DNA of 64,000 nt from an uncultured Oscillospiraceae bacterium (GTDB lineage Bacteria; Bacillota; Clostridia; Oscillospirales; Ruminococcaceae). Of this stretch, positions 17,315 to 25,150 are shown piece after piece. The position numbers were made by a program, and so were the translations under genes. The notes under the pieces were generated by a model. That model saw nothing but the letters and a program-made list of their open reading frames with translations. It was not told the origin of the DNA and ran no database searches. The DNA lies in the NCBI GenBank assembly GCA_910579175.1, contig CAJTTB010000002.1, forward strand, positions 140,215 through 204,214, given 5' to 3'. Position 1 is the stretch's first letter. Each line of letters starts with the position of its first letter.

Positions 17315-17343
17315 ATCATAATTTATTTTAAACAAAATTTCAA
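17315..17343 (-). promoter_or_regulatory. Promoter of the Nudix-tautomerase-aroD operon
   Basis: Minus strand TTGAAA (17338-17343), 17-nt spacer, TATGAT (17315-17320), about 80 nt upstream of the Nudix start. Confidence 0.6.
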
Positions 17344-17444
17344 GTAATTAAAAACACCATTCTTTATGATAAACAATTGATAAATCAGTTCGTGATTAAA
17401 ATCCTCTATTTTAAAAGTTTCCAATCCCATAAATCGCTTCATAA

Positions 17445-17705
17445 TAAAAAACAGAGTATCCGAACGAGATAATTTGGACACTCTGTTTATCATTGGTTTT
17501 CTGCTAACCGTGCGTGAGCACTCTCTCTCATTTAGTTATGACACTTTAGCGAGCGTAACAGTAGTGGTTTCAACCGTAGGATCCATTTTTAAAACCACTA
17601 CTGTTACATTGCGACGCGAATTGCGCATGACTGAATGCTGTATGTTTTACTTTTCTTCAACCTTGGCGAAACACCAAAGCATTTTTGCCAAAAAACCAAT
17701 TTATT
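17445..17705 (-). ncRNA. Retron-associated structured RNA, copy 1 (most promoter-distal from RT)
   Basis: An RNA gene of ~260 nt with its own promoter (17712-17740) and terminator (17451-17486). The ends pair: ATTGGTTTT (plus coordinates 17492-17500) with AAAACCAAT (17692-17700). Inside, 5' to 3' on the minus strand, are a small hairpin with loop AATGC, an A-rich linker, a long hairpin based on 17529-17540/17617-17628 that carries a variable 16-bp perfect stem (17555-17570 with 17592-17607), and a small GTGC/GCAC hairpin. The loop of the long hairpin reads TGGATCCTACGGTT here, against TGGAGCC in the other copies. The layout is like a retron msr-msd, with the end helix in the place of a1/a2. 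No coding capacity is evident. Confidence 0.85.
17451..17486 (-). terminator. Terminator of ncRNA copy 1
   Basis: ACAGAGTGTCC / GGATACTCTGT stem (one G-U) followed by TTTTTTATT on the minus strand. Confidence 0.85.
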
Positions 17706-17711
17706 ACTTAT

Positions 17712-17740
17712 AATATACCATAATTTATACCAAATGTCAA
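17712..17740 (-). promoter_or_regulatory. Promoter of ncRNA copy 1
   Basis: TTGACA (17735-17740), 17 nt, TATATT (17712-17717) on the minus strand; expected start near 17705, just outside the end-pairing helix. Confidence 0.8.
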
Positions 17741-17745
17741 CCAAT

Positions 17746-18008
17746 AAAAAAACAGAATATCCAAATTATTTCATTTGAATACTCGGTTGATGATTGGTTT
17801 TCCGCTAATCGTGCGCGAGCACTTTCTTTCATTTAGTTATGACACTTTAGCGAGCTGTCCGGAGCCGGTTTTAAACCGTAGGCTCCATTTTAAAAAACCG
17901 GCTCCGGACATTTGCGACGCGATTTGCGCATAACTGAATGCCGTTTGTTTTACTTTTCTTCAACCTTGGCGAAACACCAAAGCATTTTTGCCAAAAAACC
18001 AATTTATT
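17746..18008 (-). ncRNA. Retron-associated structured RNA, copy 2
   Basis: Same architecture as copy 1. End helix 17793-17801/17995-18003; base of the long hairpin 17830-17841/17929-17940. The variable stem is a perfect 17-bp GC-rich helix, TGTCCGGAGCCGGTTTT against its complement (17856-17872 with 17894-17910). The conserved apical loop contains TGGAGCCTACGG. The stem sequence is unrelated to copies 1 and 4. This copy is identical over 303 bp to copy 3, and shares its 5' half and promoter with copy 1. Confidence 0.85.
17755..17784 (-). terminator. Terminator of ncRNA copy 2
   Basis: GAGTATTCAAAT / ATTTGGATATTC stem, wobbles only valid on the minus strand, followed by TGTTTTTTTATT. Confidence 0.85.
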
Positions 18009-18014
18009 ACTTAT

Positions 18015-18043
18015 AATATACCATAATTTATACCAAATGTCAA
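18015..18043 (-). promoter_or_regulatory. Promoter of ncRNA copy 2
   Basis: TTGACA (18038-18043), 17 nt, TATATT (18015-18020) on the minus strand; identical to the copy 1 promoter. Confidence 0.8.
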
Positions 18044-18048
18044 CCAAT

Positions 18049-18306
18049 AAAAAAACAGAATATCCAAATTATTTCATTTGAATACTCGGTTGATGATTGG
18101 TTTTCCGCTAATCGTGCGCGAGCACTTTCTTTCATTTAGTTATGACACTTTAGCGAGCTGTCCGGAGCCGGTTTTAAACCGTAGGCTCCATTTTAAAAAA
18201 CCGGCTCCGGACATTTGCGACGCGATTTGCGCATAACTGAATGCCGTTTGTTTTACTTTTCTTCAACCTTGGCGAAACACCAAAGCATTTTTGCCAAAAA
18301 ACCAAT
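18049..18306 (-). ncRNA. Retron-associated structured RNA, copy 3
   Basis: Exact 303-bp-offset duplicate of copy 2, including the 17-bp GC-rich variable stem (18159-18175 with 18197-18213). End helix 18096-18104/18298-18306. Its promoter region is diverged from copies 1 and 2 (see 18313-18341), so the duplicated block stops at the RNA 5' end. Identity of the variable stems indicates a recent tandem duplication, or gene conversion. Confidence 0.85.
18058..18087 (-). terminator. Terminator of ncRNA copy 3
   Basis: Same hairpin and U-tract as copy 2, offset by 303 bp. Confidence 0.85.
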
Positions 18307-18312
18307 TTATTA

Positions 18313-18341
18313 CTTATACTATAATTTCATATAAATCTCAA
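18313..18341 (-). promoter_or_regulatory. Promoter of ncRNA copy 3
   Basis: TTGAGA (18336-18341), 17 nt, TATAAG (18313-18318) on the minus strand; weaker and diverged from copies 1 and 2. Confidence 0.6.
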
Positions 18342-18343
18342 CC

Positions 18344-18619
18344 AAAAAATAAAACGTTCAGTCTATCTATCTGAACGTTTCATTCGCCAAACCAATTCTC
18401 TGCTAACTGTGCGCGTGCGATAGCATTCCGCACTACCTCCCATTTAGTTATGACACTTCAGCGAGCGTAAATATAGTACTAAACCGTAGGCTCCATTTTG
18501 AAAAGTACTATATTTACTTTGCGACGCGAATGGCGCATAACTGAATGTTGTATGTTTTGCTTTTCTTCCACCTCGACGAAACACCGAAGCATTTTCGGCC
18601 AGAGACCGGTTGCTTTATA
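18344..18619 (-). ncRNA. Retron-associated structured RNA, copy 4 (nearest the RT gene)
   Basis: The most diverged copy and the one next to the RT gene. The end helix has changed on both sides (ACC...TCTCT at 18391-18401 with AGAGA...GGT at 18601-18610), which preserves most pairing. The small 5' hairpin CCGAA-AATGC-TTCGG also shows compensatory change relative to the other copies. The variable stem is AT-rich, 14 bp: GTAAATATAGTACT (18467-18480) with its perfect complement (18504-18517). The conserved loop TGGAGCCTACGGTTT is retained. It has a perfect consensus promoter and a strong terminator. Confidence 0.85.
18352..18380 (-). terminator. Terminator of ncRNA copy 4
   Basis: Perfect 10-bp stem AAACGTTCAG/CTGAACGTTT followed by TATTTTTT on the minus strand. 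Confidence 0.9.
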
Positions 18620-18625
18620 ATAATT

Positions 18626-18654
18626 ATTATATCCTAAAATCAAAAAAATGTCAA
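18626..18654 (-). promoter_or_regulatory. Promoter of ncRNA copy 4
   Basis: Perfect consensus TTGACA (18649-18654), 17 nt, TATAAT (18626-18631) on the minus strand, 25 nt after the RT stop. Confidence 0.9.
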
Positions 18655-18678
18655 TTAAAATCTTTTTAAATCTTTCGA

Positions 18679-20154
18679 TTATGTTTTTAAAAGGTCTTCT
18701 CCAGCCGCGATAATCGCTTGATAACGCTGTGGATTAATTTGTTTTAACCATGCTATCTTTCCAGCAATCTCACGTGTTTTTTCAATTGGTACTTCACCTG
18801 TTTGCTTTAAGAGGTTTGCTTGATGAATAGCAGCACGAAGACACTTTACCCATTTTTTAGGTACGCCCAATTCCTGTTGATTGATCACAATTCCAGTAAT
18901 TTCTTGTCGATTGTTTTTGCGCAATAATCTCGTTTTTTCTGGATGAATCTGAAATCCTTCTGACTGTACAATCTTTTCAATATTCTTTAAAAATGAACCA
19001 ATATATTCCGCTGTATCAGCACAACTAAAACTCATATCATCCGCATAACGAGTATAGGTATATCCTCTTTTTTGTGCCAACAGTTCCAAACGCAAATCCA
19101 ATCTTTTACAAATGATATTGGTAATCATAGGGCTTGCAGGAGAGCCTTGTGGCAATACGCGATCTGATATCTTGACTTGTTTTACCTCACCTTTTACTTC
19201 AATTGGAACGCGCTCACAATAAGTACAAAGCATTGCCAACAAAGAAGAAATATAACCTGAATAGCCCAAGCTTTCAAACATGCCTCTTACCCTAGAAAAT
19301 GTAATGGTTGGAAAAAAATCTTTTAAATCCAAATTAATCAATAAAGCAGGTGCAGATGGATGTGTTTTCGCAGAAGTTAATACTGACCTATTGGATACAA
19401 ACCCATGTGCTTCCTCTGCAATATCCAATTTGGATAAAATTTTATCCAAGATCATTCTTTGCGCGTGTTTTAATTTCTTTTTGGGCGCTGCTAAATGTCT
19501 TACTCCACCCTTCCTTTTGGGAATGGTAAAATAATGATAGTGGTCATTTGTCATAACATCACGATGGTAACACAAAAATCTCAATGTATGATAATCTAAA
19601 TCCAATAATGTTGCCAATTCCCGATCTGTTTCAATCACAGGAAGTTGGTATCTTGACAAGGTTTCCAAAGATGTGGGATGAGTTTTATCCGCAGAATAAA
19701 GATGTCCAGAATATCCTTTTCCAATAAAAACAATGTGTTCTTTGCGATAATTTTTCCATTGCTCACTGCGTTGCAATCTCTGTTGCTCACGTTCTTCTTT
19801 TCTTGCTTTTCTTCTGGCAATTGATTCTTTCATAATCTGTTTGGAAACATCTGCACGAATTTTATCATAATCCCAAGTTTGATGATATTGCTTTTTCAGT
19901 TGTCTTAATTTTTCATTGATTTCATTCTTTTCTAGATATGCTTGTGAAATTTCTTCAGCTAGTTTATCCAATGAATCCATCAATTGCTTGCGTTTTTGAT
20001 AACGTTCTGGCGTTTCATTTTGTTGTTGTTCATAGGGTGTGGGGAGGTCTTTTGGCCAAAAACCATATTCCAACATCTTTTGGAAAGTAAACTCCTTTTT
20101 TCCCATCTGCTGAACCTGTTTTCTATATTCTTCTCTATTATTCATATCCATCAT
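18679..20154 (-). CDS. Retron-type reverse transcriptase
   Basis: A 491-aa reverse transcriptase. The catalytic YADD is at residues 370-373 (TRYADDMSFS), with DLKDFF (276-281) and LPQGSPASP (334-342). Two features point to the retron branch: SAKTH at ~261-265, a variant of the retron NAxxH motif in AHGFVSNRSVLTSAKTH, and EITG at ~418-421, a variant of the region-Y VTG triplet. The first ~200 residues are an unusual extension with a charged, probably coiled-coil segment (55-140). The start overlaps the SWIM gene stop (TTATGATG). It is last in a three-gene operon; four structured RNA genes follow in the same orientation. It presumably reverse-transcribes one or more of them. The overall role, phage defence, is inference from retron biology. 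Confidence 0.9.
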   Translation of the reverse strand: MMDMNNREEYRKQVQQMGKKEFTFQKMLEYGFWPKDLPTPYEQQQNETPERYQKRKQLMDSLDKLAEEISQAYLEKNEINEKLRQLKKQYHQTWDYDKIRADVSKQIMKESIARRKARKEEREQQRLQRSEQWKNYRKEHIVFIGKGYSGHLYSADKTHPTSLETLSRYQLPVIETDRELATLLDLDYHTLRFLCYHRDVMTNDHYHYFTIPKRKGGVRHLAAPKKKLKHAQRMILDKILSKLDIAEEAHGFVSNRSVLTSAKTHPSAPALLINLDLKDFFPTITFSRVRGMFESLGYSGYISSLLAMLCTYCERVPIEVKGEVKQVKISDRVLPQGSPASPMITNIICKRLDLRLELLAQKRGYTYTRYADDMSFSCADTAEYIGSFLKNIEKIVQSEGFQIHPEKTRLLRKNNRQEITGIVINQQELGVPKKWVKCLRAAIHQANLLKQTGEVPIEKTREIAGKIAWLKQINPQRYQAIIAAGEDLLKT

Positions 20155-21896
20155 AACAACATCTCCATAATATCGTTAATTCTATACTTTTTGTTGTGTT
20201 CTAAGTTTTTTAACCTTAAAAATACGGTAGAAGCGATATAAAGAGCCAAAACATGCTCACAAGGTTCAGAAATATTGCGTACACCTTTTTGAAAGGTTCG
20301 GCAATTACAATTTACTTTAACCAACTGCCCATCTTCATCAATGACAATTTCAGGGTGATTATTAGAATAGGTATTGTGAAATACAAATTGATTTTTTTCG
20401 TTCCATTCAATGGTTAGATGATCCAAACCAGCATTTGTCAGATTTTGTACCTTGACTTCCAACTCGGTTGTTTGATAAAGTTCCGGAGGGATTGGCGTAT
20501 TGCAAAGCTGTCTAAAACGAATCATCTGATTGGCAAAATCAAAATATCCTTCACCGCGTCTTAACAGCATGCCAATTCCCGCTTTTGTCTTTTTGTTTTT
20601 CTTCTCTGCAAGTTCCTCTATAATACTATCCATAGACAAACAGCGTTTTTGTTTTAATAGCTGATATACTTTTTCATAATTTCCATCGCCAATAAATCCG
20701 CCCATAATATTGAAGGCAGTGCCCTTTACCCAGTCATTTGCAGACCATGAAGAGAATCCAATTGTCATTTTCATCGTACCCATATCTGCACAGATAAATT
20801 GTGGCAAGCCAAATCCCAACAAACACACCTGAAAAGATTTTGCAAGTGGGATTAATTTCTCAATGACCAGCCAGCGACGGCGACCCCAGATTTTTTCTTC
20901 GCGTTGCTTGTCTCCAGTATAGATGGTATTCAATGTCAAAATCGTTCCAAAAGGTTCAAATAAAACCTGTACTGGCTGATTTGGCTTTAAAATCCATTTC
21001 ATATAGCGAGGACTTTTTTTCTCTTTATGTCTTCTTAAAAAAGAACAAATGTCATACATATCTGATGGAGAAAGTTGTAACTGAATCCCGCCCAAACTTG
21101 CAGCGGCAGAAACTTGATTAAATCCCTTTATCCAAGTTTCTGGAAGATCAATTTTCTTTTCTAAATATTCTGGCATAACGCCGCTATCCACCTGAAAACC
21201 GCCTGGATTCACTGACAAAGTAACATCAGAATAAGTCCGAAAGCGTTCCATTTCCCGTTCTAGTTTTGCAGAAAAATCAATATTGGTCGTACCCAGTTTT
21301 GGCGGTTGCAGCATTTCAAACTCGTCCATATCAATGCTCAAACAGCCATATGTAGATTCATCAATGGAGAACGCTTCAAAGGATACTTGGTCTTGATGTA
21401 CTGTAATTACTGGGTCAAGGACAAACCACAACGCATAATCTCGATCTTTGATAAACTTCCAAAAATCCCGTTCAATTTTATAATAATCCTTCCAACTATC
21501 ATATGATTTTACTTGTTGTTGAAGCTCTTTTTGCAGTTGATGAAGTTGTTCTATCCTTTTGTCATGTTCGTTTAATTCTTCCATCGTCTTTTGAATATCT
21601 TTTTCTAGATTTTCTCGTACACCAGGCAAAAACTGTTCATGCTGTTGGATACGGCGTTCAATCTCTCCTTCCAACCACTGGAAATAATCCGTTCTATCCT
21701 TTTTTTTCTGACTCATATCAGAAATGACAATCTGACGCAGCATGAGCATCGCATCGCGAAACTGTAAAGGATGTTTGAGTTTTCCCAAAAAAGAAACTTG
21801 TTCTTCACGAGAAAGGTCTGGGCTCAATCCCAAAGTTGTCTGACCACCATTTTGCATACAACGTGATGGACTTGCATATTGATACTGTACCTGCAT
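20151..21896 (-). CDS. SWIM zinc-finger protein of the retron operon
   Basis: A 581-aa cytoplasmic protein. A SWIM-type zinc motif CxC-x13-CxH is at residues 530-548 (CNC...CEH), near the C-terminus. Residues ~95-150 are strongly charged and probably form a coiled coil. The middle (~150-500) has no motif I recognise, though a winged-helix segment around KVYQLLKQKRCLSMDSIIEELAEKK is possible. SWIM domains usually bind DNA or protein. The start is immediately after the stop of the helical-repeat gene, and the end overlaps the RT gene, so expression is tightly coupled. From memory, one published retron class (type XIII) pairs SWIM-containing and ARM/HEAT-like proteins with the RT; this fits but needs checking. 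Confidence 0.75.
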   Translation of the reverse strand: MQVQYQYASPSRCMQNGGQTTLGLSPDLSREEQVSFLGKLKHPLQFRDAMLMLRQIVISDMSQKKKDRTDYFQWLEGEIERRIQQHEQFLPGVRENLEKDIQKTMEELNEHDKRIEQLHQLQKELQQQVKSYDSWKDYYKIERDFWKFIKDRDYALWFVLDPVITVHQDQVSFEAFSIDESTYGCLSIDMDEFEMLQPPKLGTTNIDFSAKLEREMERFRTYSDVTLSVNPGGFQVDSGVMPEYLEKKIDLPETWIKGFNQVSAAASLGGIQLQLSPSDMYDICSFLRRHKEKKSPRYMKWILKPNQPVQVLFEPFGTILTLNTIYTGDKQREEKIWGRRRWLVIEKLIPLAKSFQVCLLGFGLPQFICADMGTMKMTIGFSSWSANDWVKGTAFNIMGGFIGDGNYEKVYQLLKQKRCLSMDSIIEELAEKKNKKTKAGIGMLLRRGEGYFDFANQMIRFRQLCNTPIPPELYQTTELEVKVQNLTNAGLDHLTIEWNEKNQFVFHNTYSNNHPEIVIDEDGQLVKVNCNCRTFQKGVRNISEPCEHVLALYIASTVFLRLKNLEHNKKYRINDIMEMLL

Positions 21897-24710
21897 TTAA
21901 AAATCCCCCTTTCTGATTTGAGCTAGTGTGACAAGTGCGCGCTCGGAATCTATTAAATGGTTAGAGCTTCCAATATCCAGCAACAAATCTTCTATCATCT
22001 TTCTATATTTTGCATGGTATTTGATAAATGTAGGAATACTTTGATAAATATCCATCTTTTGCTTTGACACTTTATTGGGTAAATAAAGCAATGTCTTGAC
22101 ATAGTATAAATATAATTCGGTATTTTCCAATCCAGAAGAAGCAATTGTTTCGTTGATCAAATTGCTGATAAATGCCTTTACTTGATAAGCTGGATGTTCT
22201 AACATCCTCAATAAAAACTTCTCTGGTATCTGATTCTGATAAGCGATGGTGAGCTGTTCCAATGCAAATTGATATACCTTTTCTACTGGAGAATCCAATA
22301 AAACTTGGTGAAGCAAAACTTTTTGATCCTTTTCCATAAAAGCAAAAATATTCTTTACCAAATCATTCAAACGATATACATCAGATTCAAATAACATCAA
22401 TAAGGTAGTATGACGGTGGTGTAACTGTGACTGGAATTTTTCCAATAATTCAATCAATATTTTTACCATTTTAGAAGTGCCAGATTCCAAAATAGAAATC
22501 ACTGCACTATCTTCTGGTATAGTCTTTGCTTGAATTGCCTTGAGTAGGGACAATACACGCAAACCATTTTCACAAATAAGCGTATCACGTTTATCAAATG
22601 TAACAGACCCCAACATTTCTGACAACTCTTCATAGGACAAAGAAAATAATGCTTCTTCAATCAGTTGAGTCAAAAATTCTGGCATACTGCGATTATCAAG
22701 AAAACTGTCAACCACTTTCAATACAAAACTGATTTGTTGTTCTATTGGCGCTTGCAACATCTTATTTAAAGATTCTGATAAAATATCGACAACTTGTTGA
22801 CTCAAGGTCAACTGATGATCCAACATATCCTGACCAGATTCCAACAACGCATTCAAAAAGGAAATATACTCTGGACCATCTAAGGCAAATAGCGCTTCCT
22901 TTAATACAGATAGCCAAGATTCCAACTTTTCAGAACAGAGCAATACAACGATGTCTTTTACAATAAACTTTCCATTTGTACGACTAAAATACTCTCTAGC
23001 CAATTGATAAGTTTGTTCTGTTGTAGCATCCATCATCGCAAGCATCCAATCTGCACAAAAGACAGTTTGATCTTTTAACTTCTTACACAGGATTTCTCCA
23101 AATAACTTGGACAATGGTTGATAGGTGCTCTCTGACAGTTGCACAATTTGTTTAAATGAAAACTCCTCTAGGCGCTGCTGGTCTACAGCATCTTTCAAAA
23201 TCATATAAAACGCCTTTTGAATCAAATCTATTCGACTGCTAATTGCAATCTCAATTGCATCATTTAGATGATTGTCCCAAAGTTCTGGCTTATACTCTTT
23301 TCTTTTGTTTTCCCTCATCAGACCATAATAGTAATAATATCCACTACCACAATGATACAAATAAATCTTCCAAAGTTGTGGTGCATAAGGCTCATAGCTA
23401 ATCACATCTTCTGGTTGATAACTCATCAACATGACTTTTAACATCTGAATATAGCGATCGGGATCCTGTTGTGCATAGTGGTTTAAAATACGCTTGATAT
23501 AGCGCAGATAATATTGATATATCTTGTTGTTTCCACTACCATGAAAATAATAATAAAGTCTAGGAGCATCTAGGTAATAAGCCATTTTTCCCAATATATC
23601 AGTTAATTGATATAAAACCGCTGTTTGAAAGGTATCTTTCAGTTGTATAAAATTCATATTTCTGCCATCGTTATAGGTATTTGGCAGATAGCGATTGGGA
23701 TATGGTTTTTTATCATTGCTCCAATATCGATCATATTGATAATATTCTTCATTGCTAAATACTTGTTCAAACAAATATCTGTGATAATAATCTGCTGTAA
23801 GTACTTTACCTGCTGGAATTGGTTTAAACCAAACATATTGCAAATGCAAGTCCATCTCTGGAAGTGTTTTGGCAATCCAATCAATCTTTTGCTGTTTACT
23901 TTCTAAAGAAAATCCGTCTGTGTAAATTTTTGCACAACGTTTTAAACCAGCAATATAATTTGCTTCATTCCAAGTCAATGTTGCTTCTTGGAGTTGTTTT
24001 GCTTCTTGTAATAAAATTGGATCTTGTTGTTTACTCAATTCCAAAAATAAACCGCAGAGCAATTCAACGCTTCCAAATTCCAACAGTCTCTGATAAAGCG
24101 CCTTGGGTGGGTGTTGTGCCACCAATTCAGCCAAACGATTTTTACGTGTATTTGTGCGCAACTGATGAAGTATATCAAATACAATTGACTGATATTCTAA
24201 AAGTTCACCATCTAGTTTTAACAGTTCATTTGGGTCTTTCATCAGGGTAATTCCTGGAATGTCAATCCCATTCTTTTCAAGTTCTAAGCCGTAATCTTCA
24301 AATGAGAATGATTCATAATAAGGCAAGGTGATGCCTCCTTTTAAATCAGCTCCATTTTGAATGGCATAGTCCTCGTCACAATCCCAAGACCAATAATACT
24401 TTACACCTGTTTTAAAATACATCTTATCCAGTTTTGTATTATCATGTTCGTCACGGATTAATTTTACTTTAAAAAAGGAGGGCATATGTCCTTCTTTTCC
24501 TTTAAAGACAGCACATTTTGTATAAGTGACTGTTTTATCCAAAAAAGCACAATTTTGCTTTTCTTGATATTTTTGTATTCCATACAAAAATACAGTACAG
24601 GGATTTTGTTGTTCATCCCAGCCCCACAACAGAATTGTCCGAATTGGCGCATATTCCTTTTTCCAAATTCTGTTTTTTTGTTCTGGAGAACTATCATAAT
24701 TCTGGCTCAT
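21897..24710 (-). CDS. Large helical-repeat (ARM/HEAT-like) protein of the retron operon
   Basis: A 937-aa protein, first gene of the RT operon. From ~residue 170 to the end it is almost entirely amphipathic helices arranged like ARM/HEAT repeats, for example SVELLCGLFLELSK, VVDILSESLNKML and VKIL-IELLEKF. The first ~130 residues differ: a beta-rich domain rich in aromatic residues (ILLWGWDEQQNPCTVFLYG). No enzymatic motif is visible. There is no signal peptide. Such scaffolds usually bind proteins or nucleic acids; in a retron system it may be the effector or sensor, but this is inference. AGGAGA lies 9 nt before the ATG and the promoter is at 24755-24783. Confidence 0.7.
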   Translation of the reverse strand: MSQNYDSSPEQKNRIWKKEYAPIRTILLWGWDEQQNPCTVFLYGIQKYQEKQNCAFLDKTVTYTKCAVFKGKEGHMPSFFKVKLIRDEHDNTKLDKMYFKTGVKYYWSWDCDEDYAIQNGADLKGGITLPYYESFSFEDYGLELEKNGIDIPGITLMKDPNELLKLDGELLEYQSIVFDILHQLRTNTRKNRLAELVAQHPPKALYQRLLEFGSVELLCGLFLELSKQQDPILLQEAKQLQEATLTWNEANYIAGLKRCAKIYTDGFSLESKQQKIDWIAKTLPEMDLHLQYVWFKPIPAGKVLTADYYHRYLFEQVFSNEEYYQYDRYWSNDKKPYPNRYLPNTYNDGRNMNFIQLKDTFQTAVLYQLTDILGKMAYYLDAPRLYYYFHGSGNNKIYQYYLRYIKRILNHYAQQDPDRYIQMLKVMLMSYQPEDVISYEPYAPQLWKIYLYHCGSGYYYYYGLMRENKRKEYKPELWDNHLNDAIEIAISSRIDLIQKAFYMILKDAVDQQRLEEFSFKQIVQLSESTYQPLSKLFGEILCKKLKDQTVFCADWMLAMMDATTEQTYQLAREYFSRTNGKFIVKDIVVLLCSEKLESWLSVLKEALFALDGPEYISFLNALLESGQDMLDHQLTLSQQVVDILSESLNKMLQAPIEQQISFVLKVVDSFLDNRSMPEFLTQLIEEALFSLSYEELSEMLGSVTFDKRDTLICENGLRVLSLLKAIQAKTIPEDSAVISILESGTSKMVKILIELLEKFQSQLHHRHTTLLMLFESDVYRLNDLVKNIFAFMEKDQKVLLHQVLLDSPVEKVYQFALEQLTIAYQNQIPEKFLLRMLEHPAYQVKAFISNLINETIASSGLENTELYLYYVKTLLYLPNKVSKQKMDIYQSIPTFIKYHAKYRKMIEDLLLDIGSSNHLIDSERALVTLAQIRKGDF

Positions 24711-24754
24711 AATACAATCTCCTATTCTAACCTGAATGTTTGTTCGTCCCTTTT

Positions 24755-24783
24755 ATTATATGATTTTTAGGAATATTTTTCAA
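24755..24783 (-). promoter_or_regulatory. Promoter of the helical-repeat/SWIM/RT operon
   Basis: TTGAAA (24778-24783), 17 nt, TATAAT (24755-24760) on the minus strand, about 45 nt upstream of the first gene. No msr-msd-like fold is visible between promoter and gene, where a classical retron would have one. Confidence 0.75.
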
Positions 24784-25150
24784 GTATTTTCTAATTATTT
24801 TTTTATTTTAATATCTTTTATCTATAAATTAAAAGTAATTTTAGGATTGTATGCTTCTTTTCACTCCAAATTATTTCTCAATCTTTTATCAATGGTAATT
24901 GTTATCCATATTACTATCACCTTTACCATAACAATATTTTCTATTTCCTTTTTATCATTTCATCGAAATCTATTTTAACGTTAATAGTTACAATAAATTT
25001 AGAAACATACACCACAATACATTTTGAAAAAATGAAAATGTATGAATGAATTTTCAAATTTCGGTCAACAATAATACTGCAATGATTCATGGATTGTATG
25101 AATCACAGCAATCATCAAACCATACATTTTATTTACGGAGGAAATCCACA
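24784..25150 (+). promoter_or_regulatory. Leader of the deacetylase gene with palindrome
   Basis: AT-rich non-coding stretch. The one clear element is a perfect 8-bp inverted repeat TGATTCAT/ATGAATCA with a 7-nt spacer (25083-25105), 46 nt upstream of the start codon, either an operator or an mRNA hairpin. No convincing -35/-10 pair was found. Confidence 0.4.

Noticed and set aside
17474..17713. Plus-strand 79-codon ORF across ncRNA copy 1
   Set aside because: It runs through the hairpins, lacks a ribosome binding site, and is not conserved as an ORF in the other copies.
17573..17892. Mini-ORF in the conserved loop (ATG-GAG-CCT-ACG-GTT-stop in copies 2-4)
   Set aside because: Five codons, no Shine-Dalgarno, stop lost in copy 1; more likely a structural loop.
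17492..18610. Plus-strand transcription of the array (TTTAGCGAGC resembles the start of E. coli retron msr; GNRA-like loop GCGA)
   Set aside because: Promoters with correct spacing and terminators with U-tracts are clear on the minus strand for all four copies, so the plus-strand resemblance is probably fortuitous or reflects the cDNA strand.
17445..18620. CRISPR array
   Set aside because: Repeats are ~300 bp apart, each a full structured gene with promoter and terminator; no short direct repeats with spacers and no cas genes.
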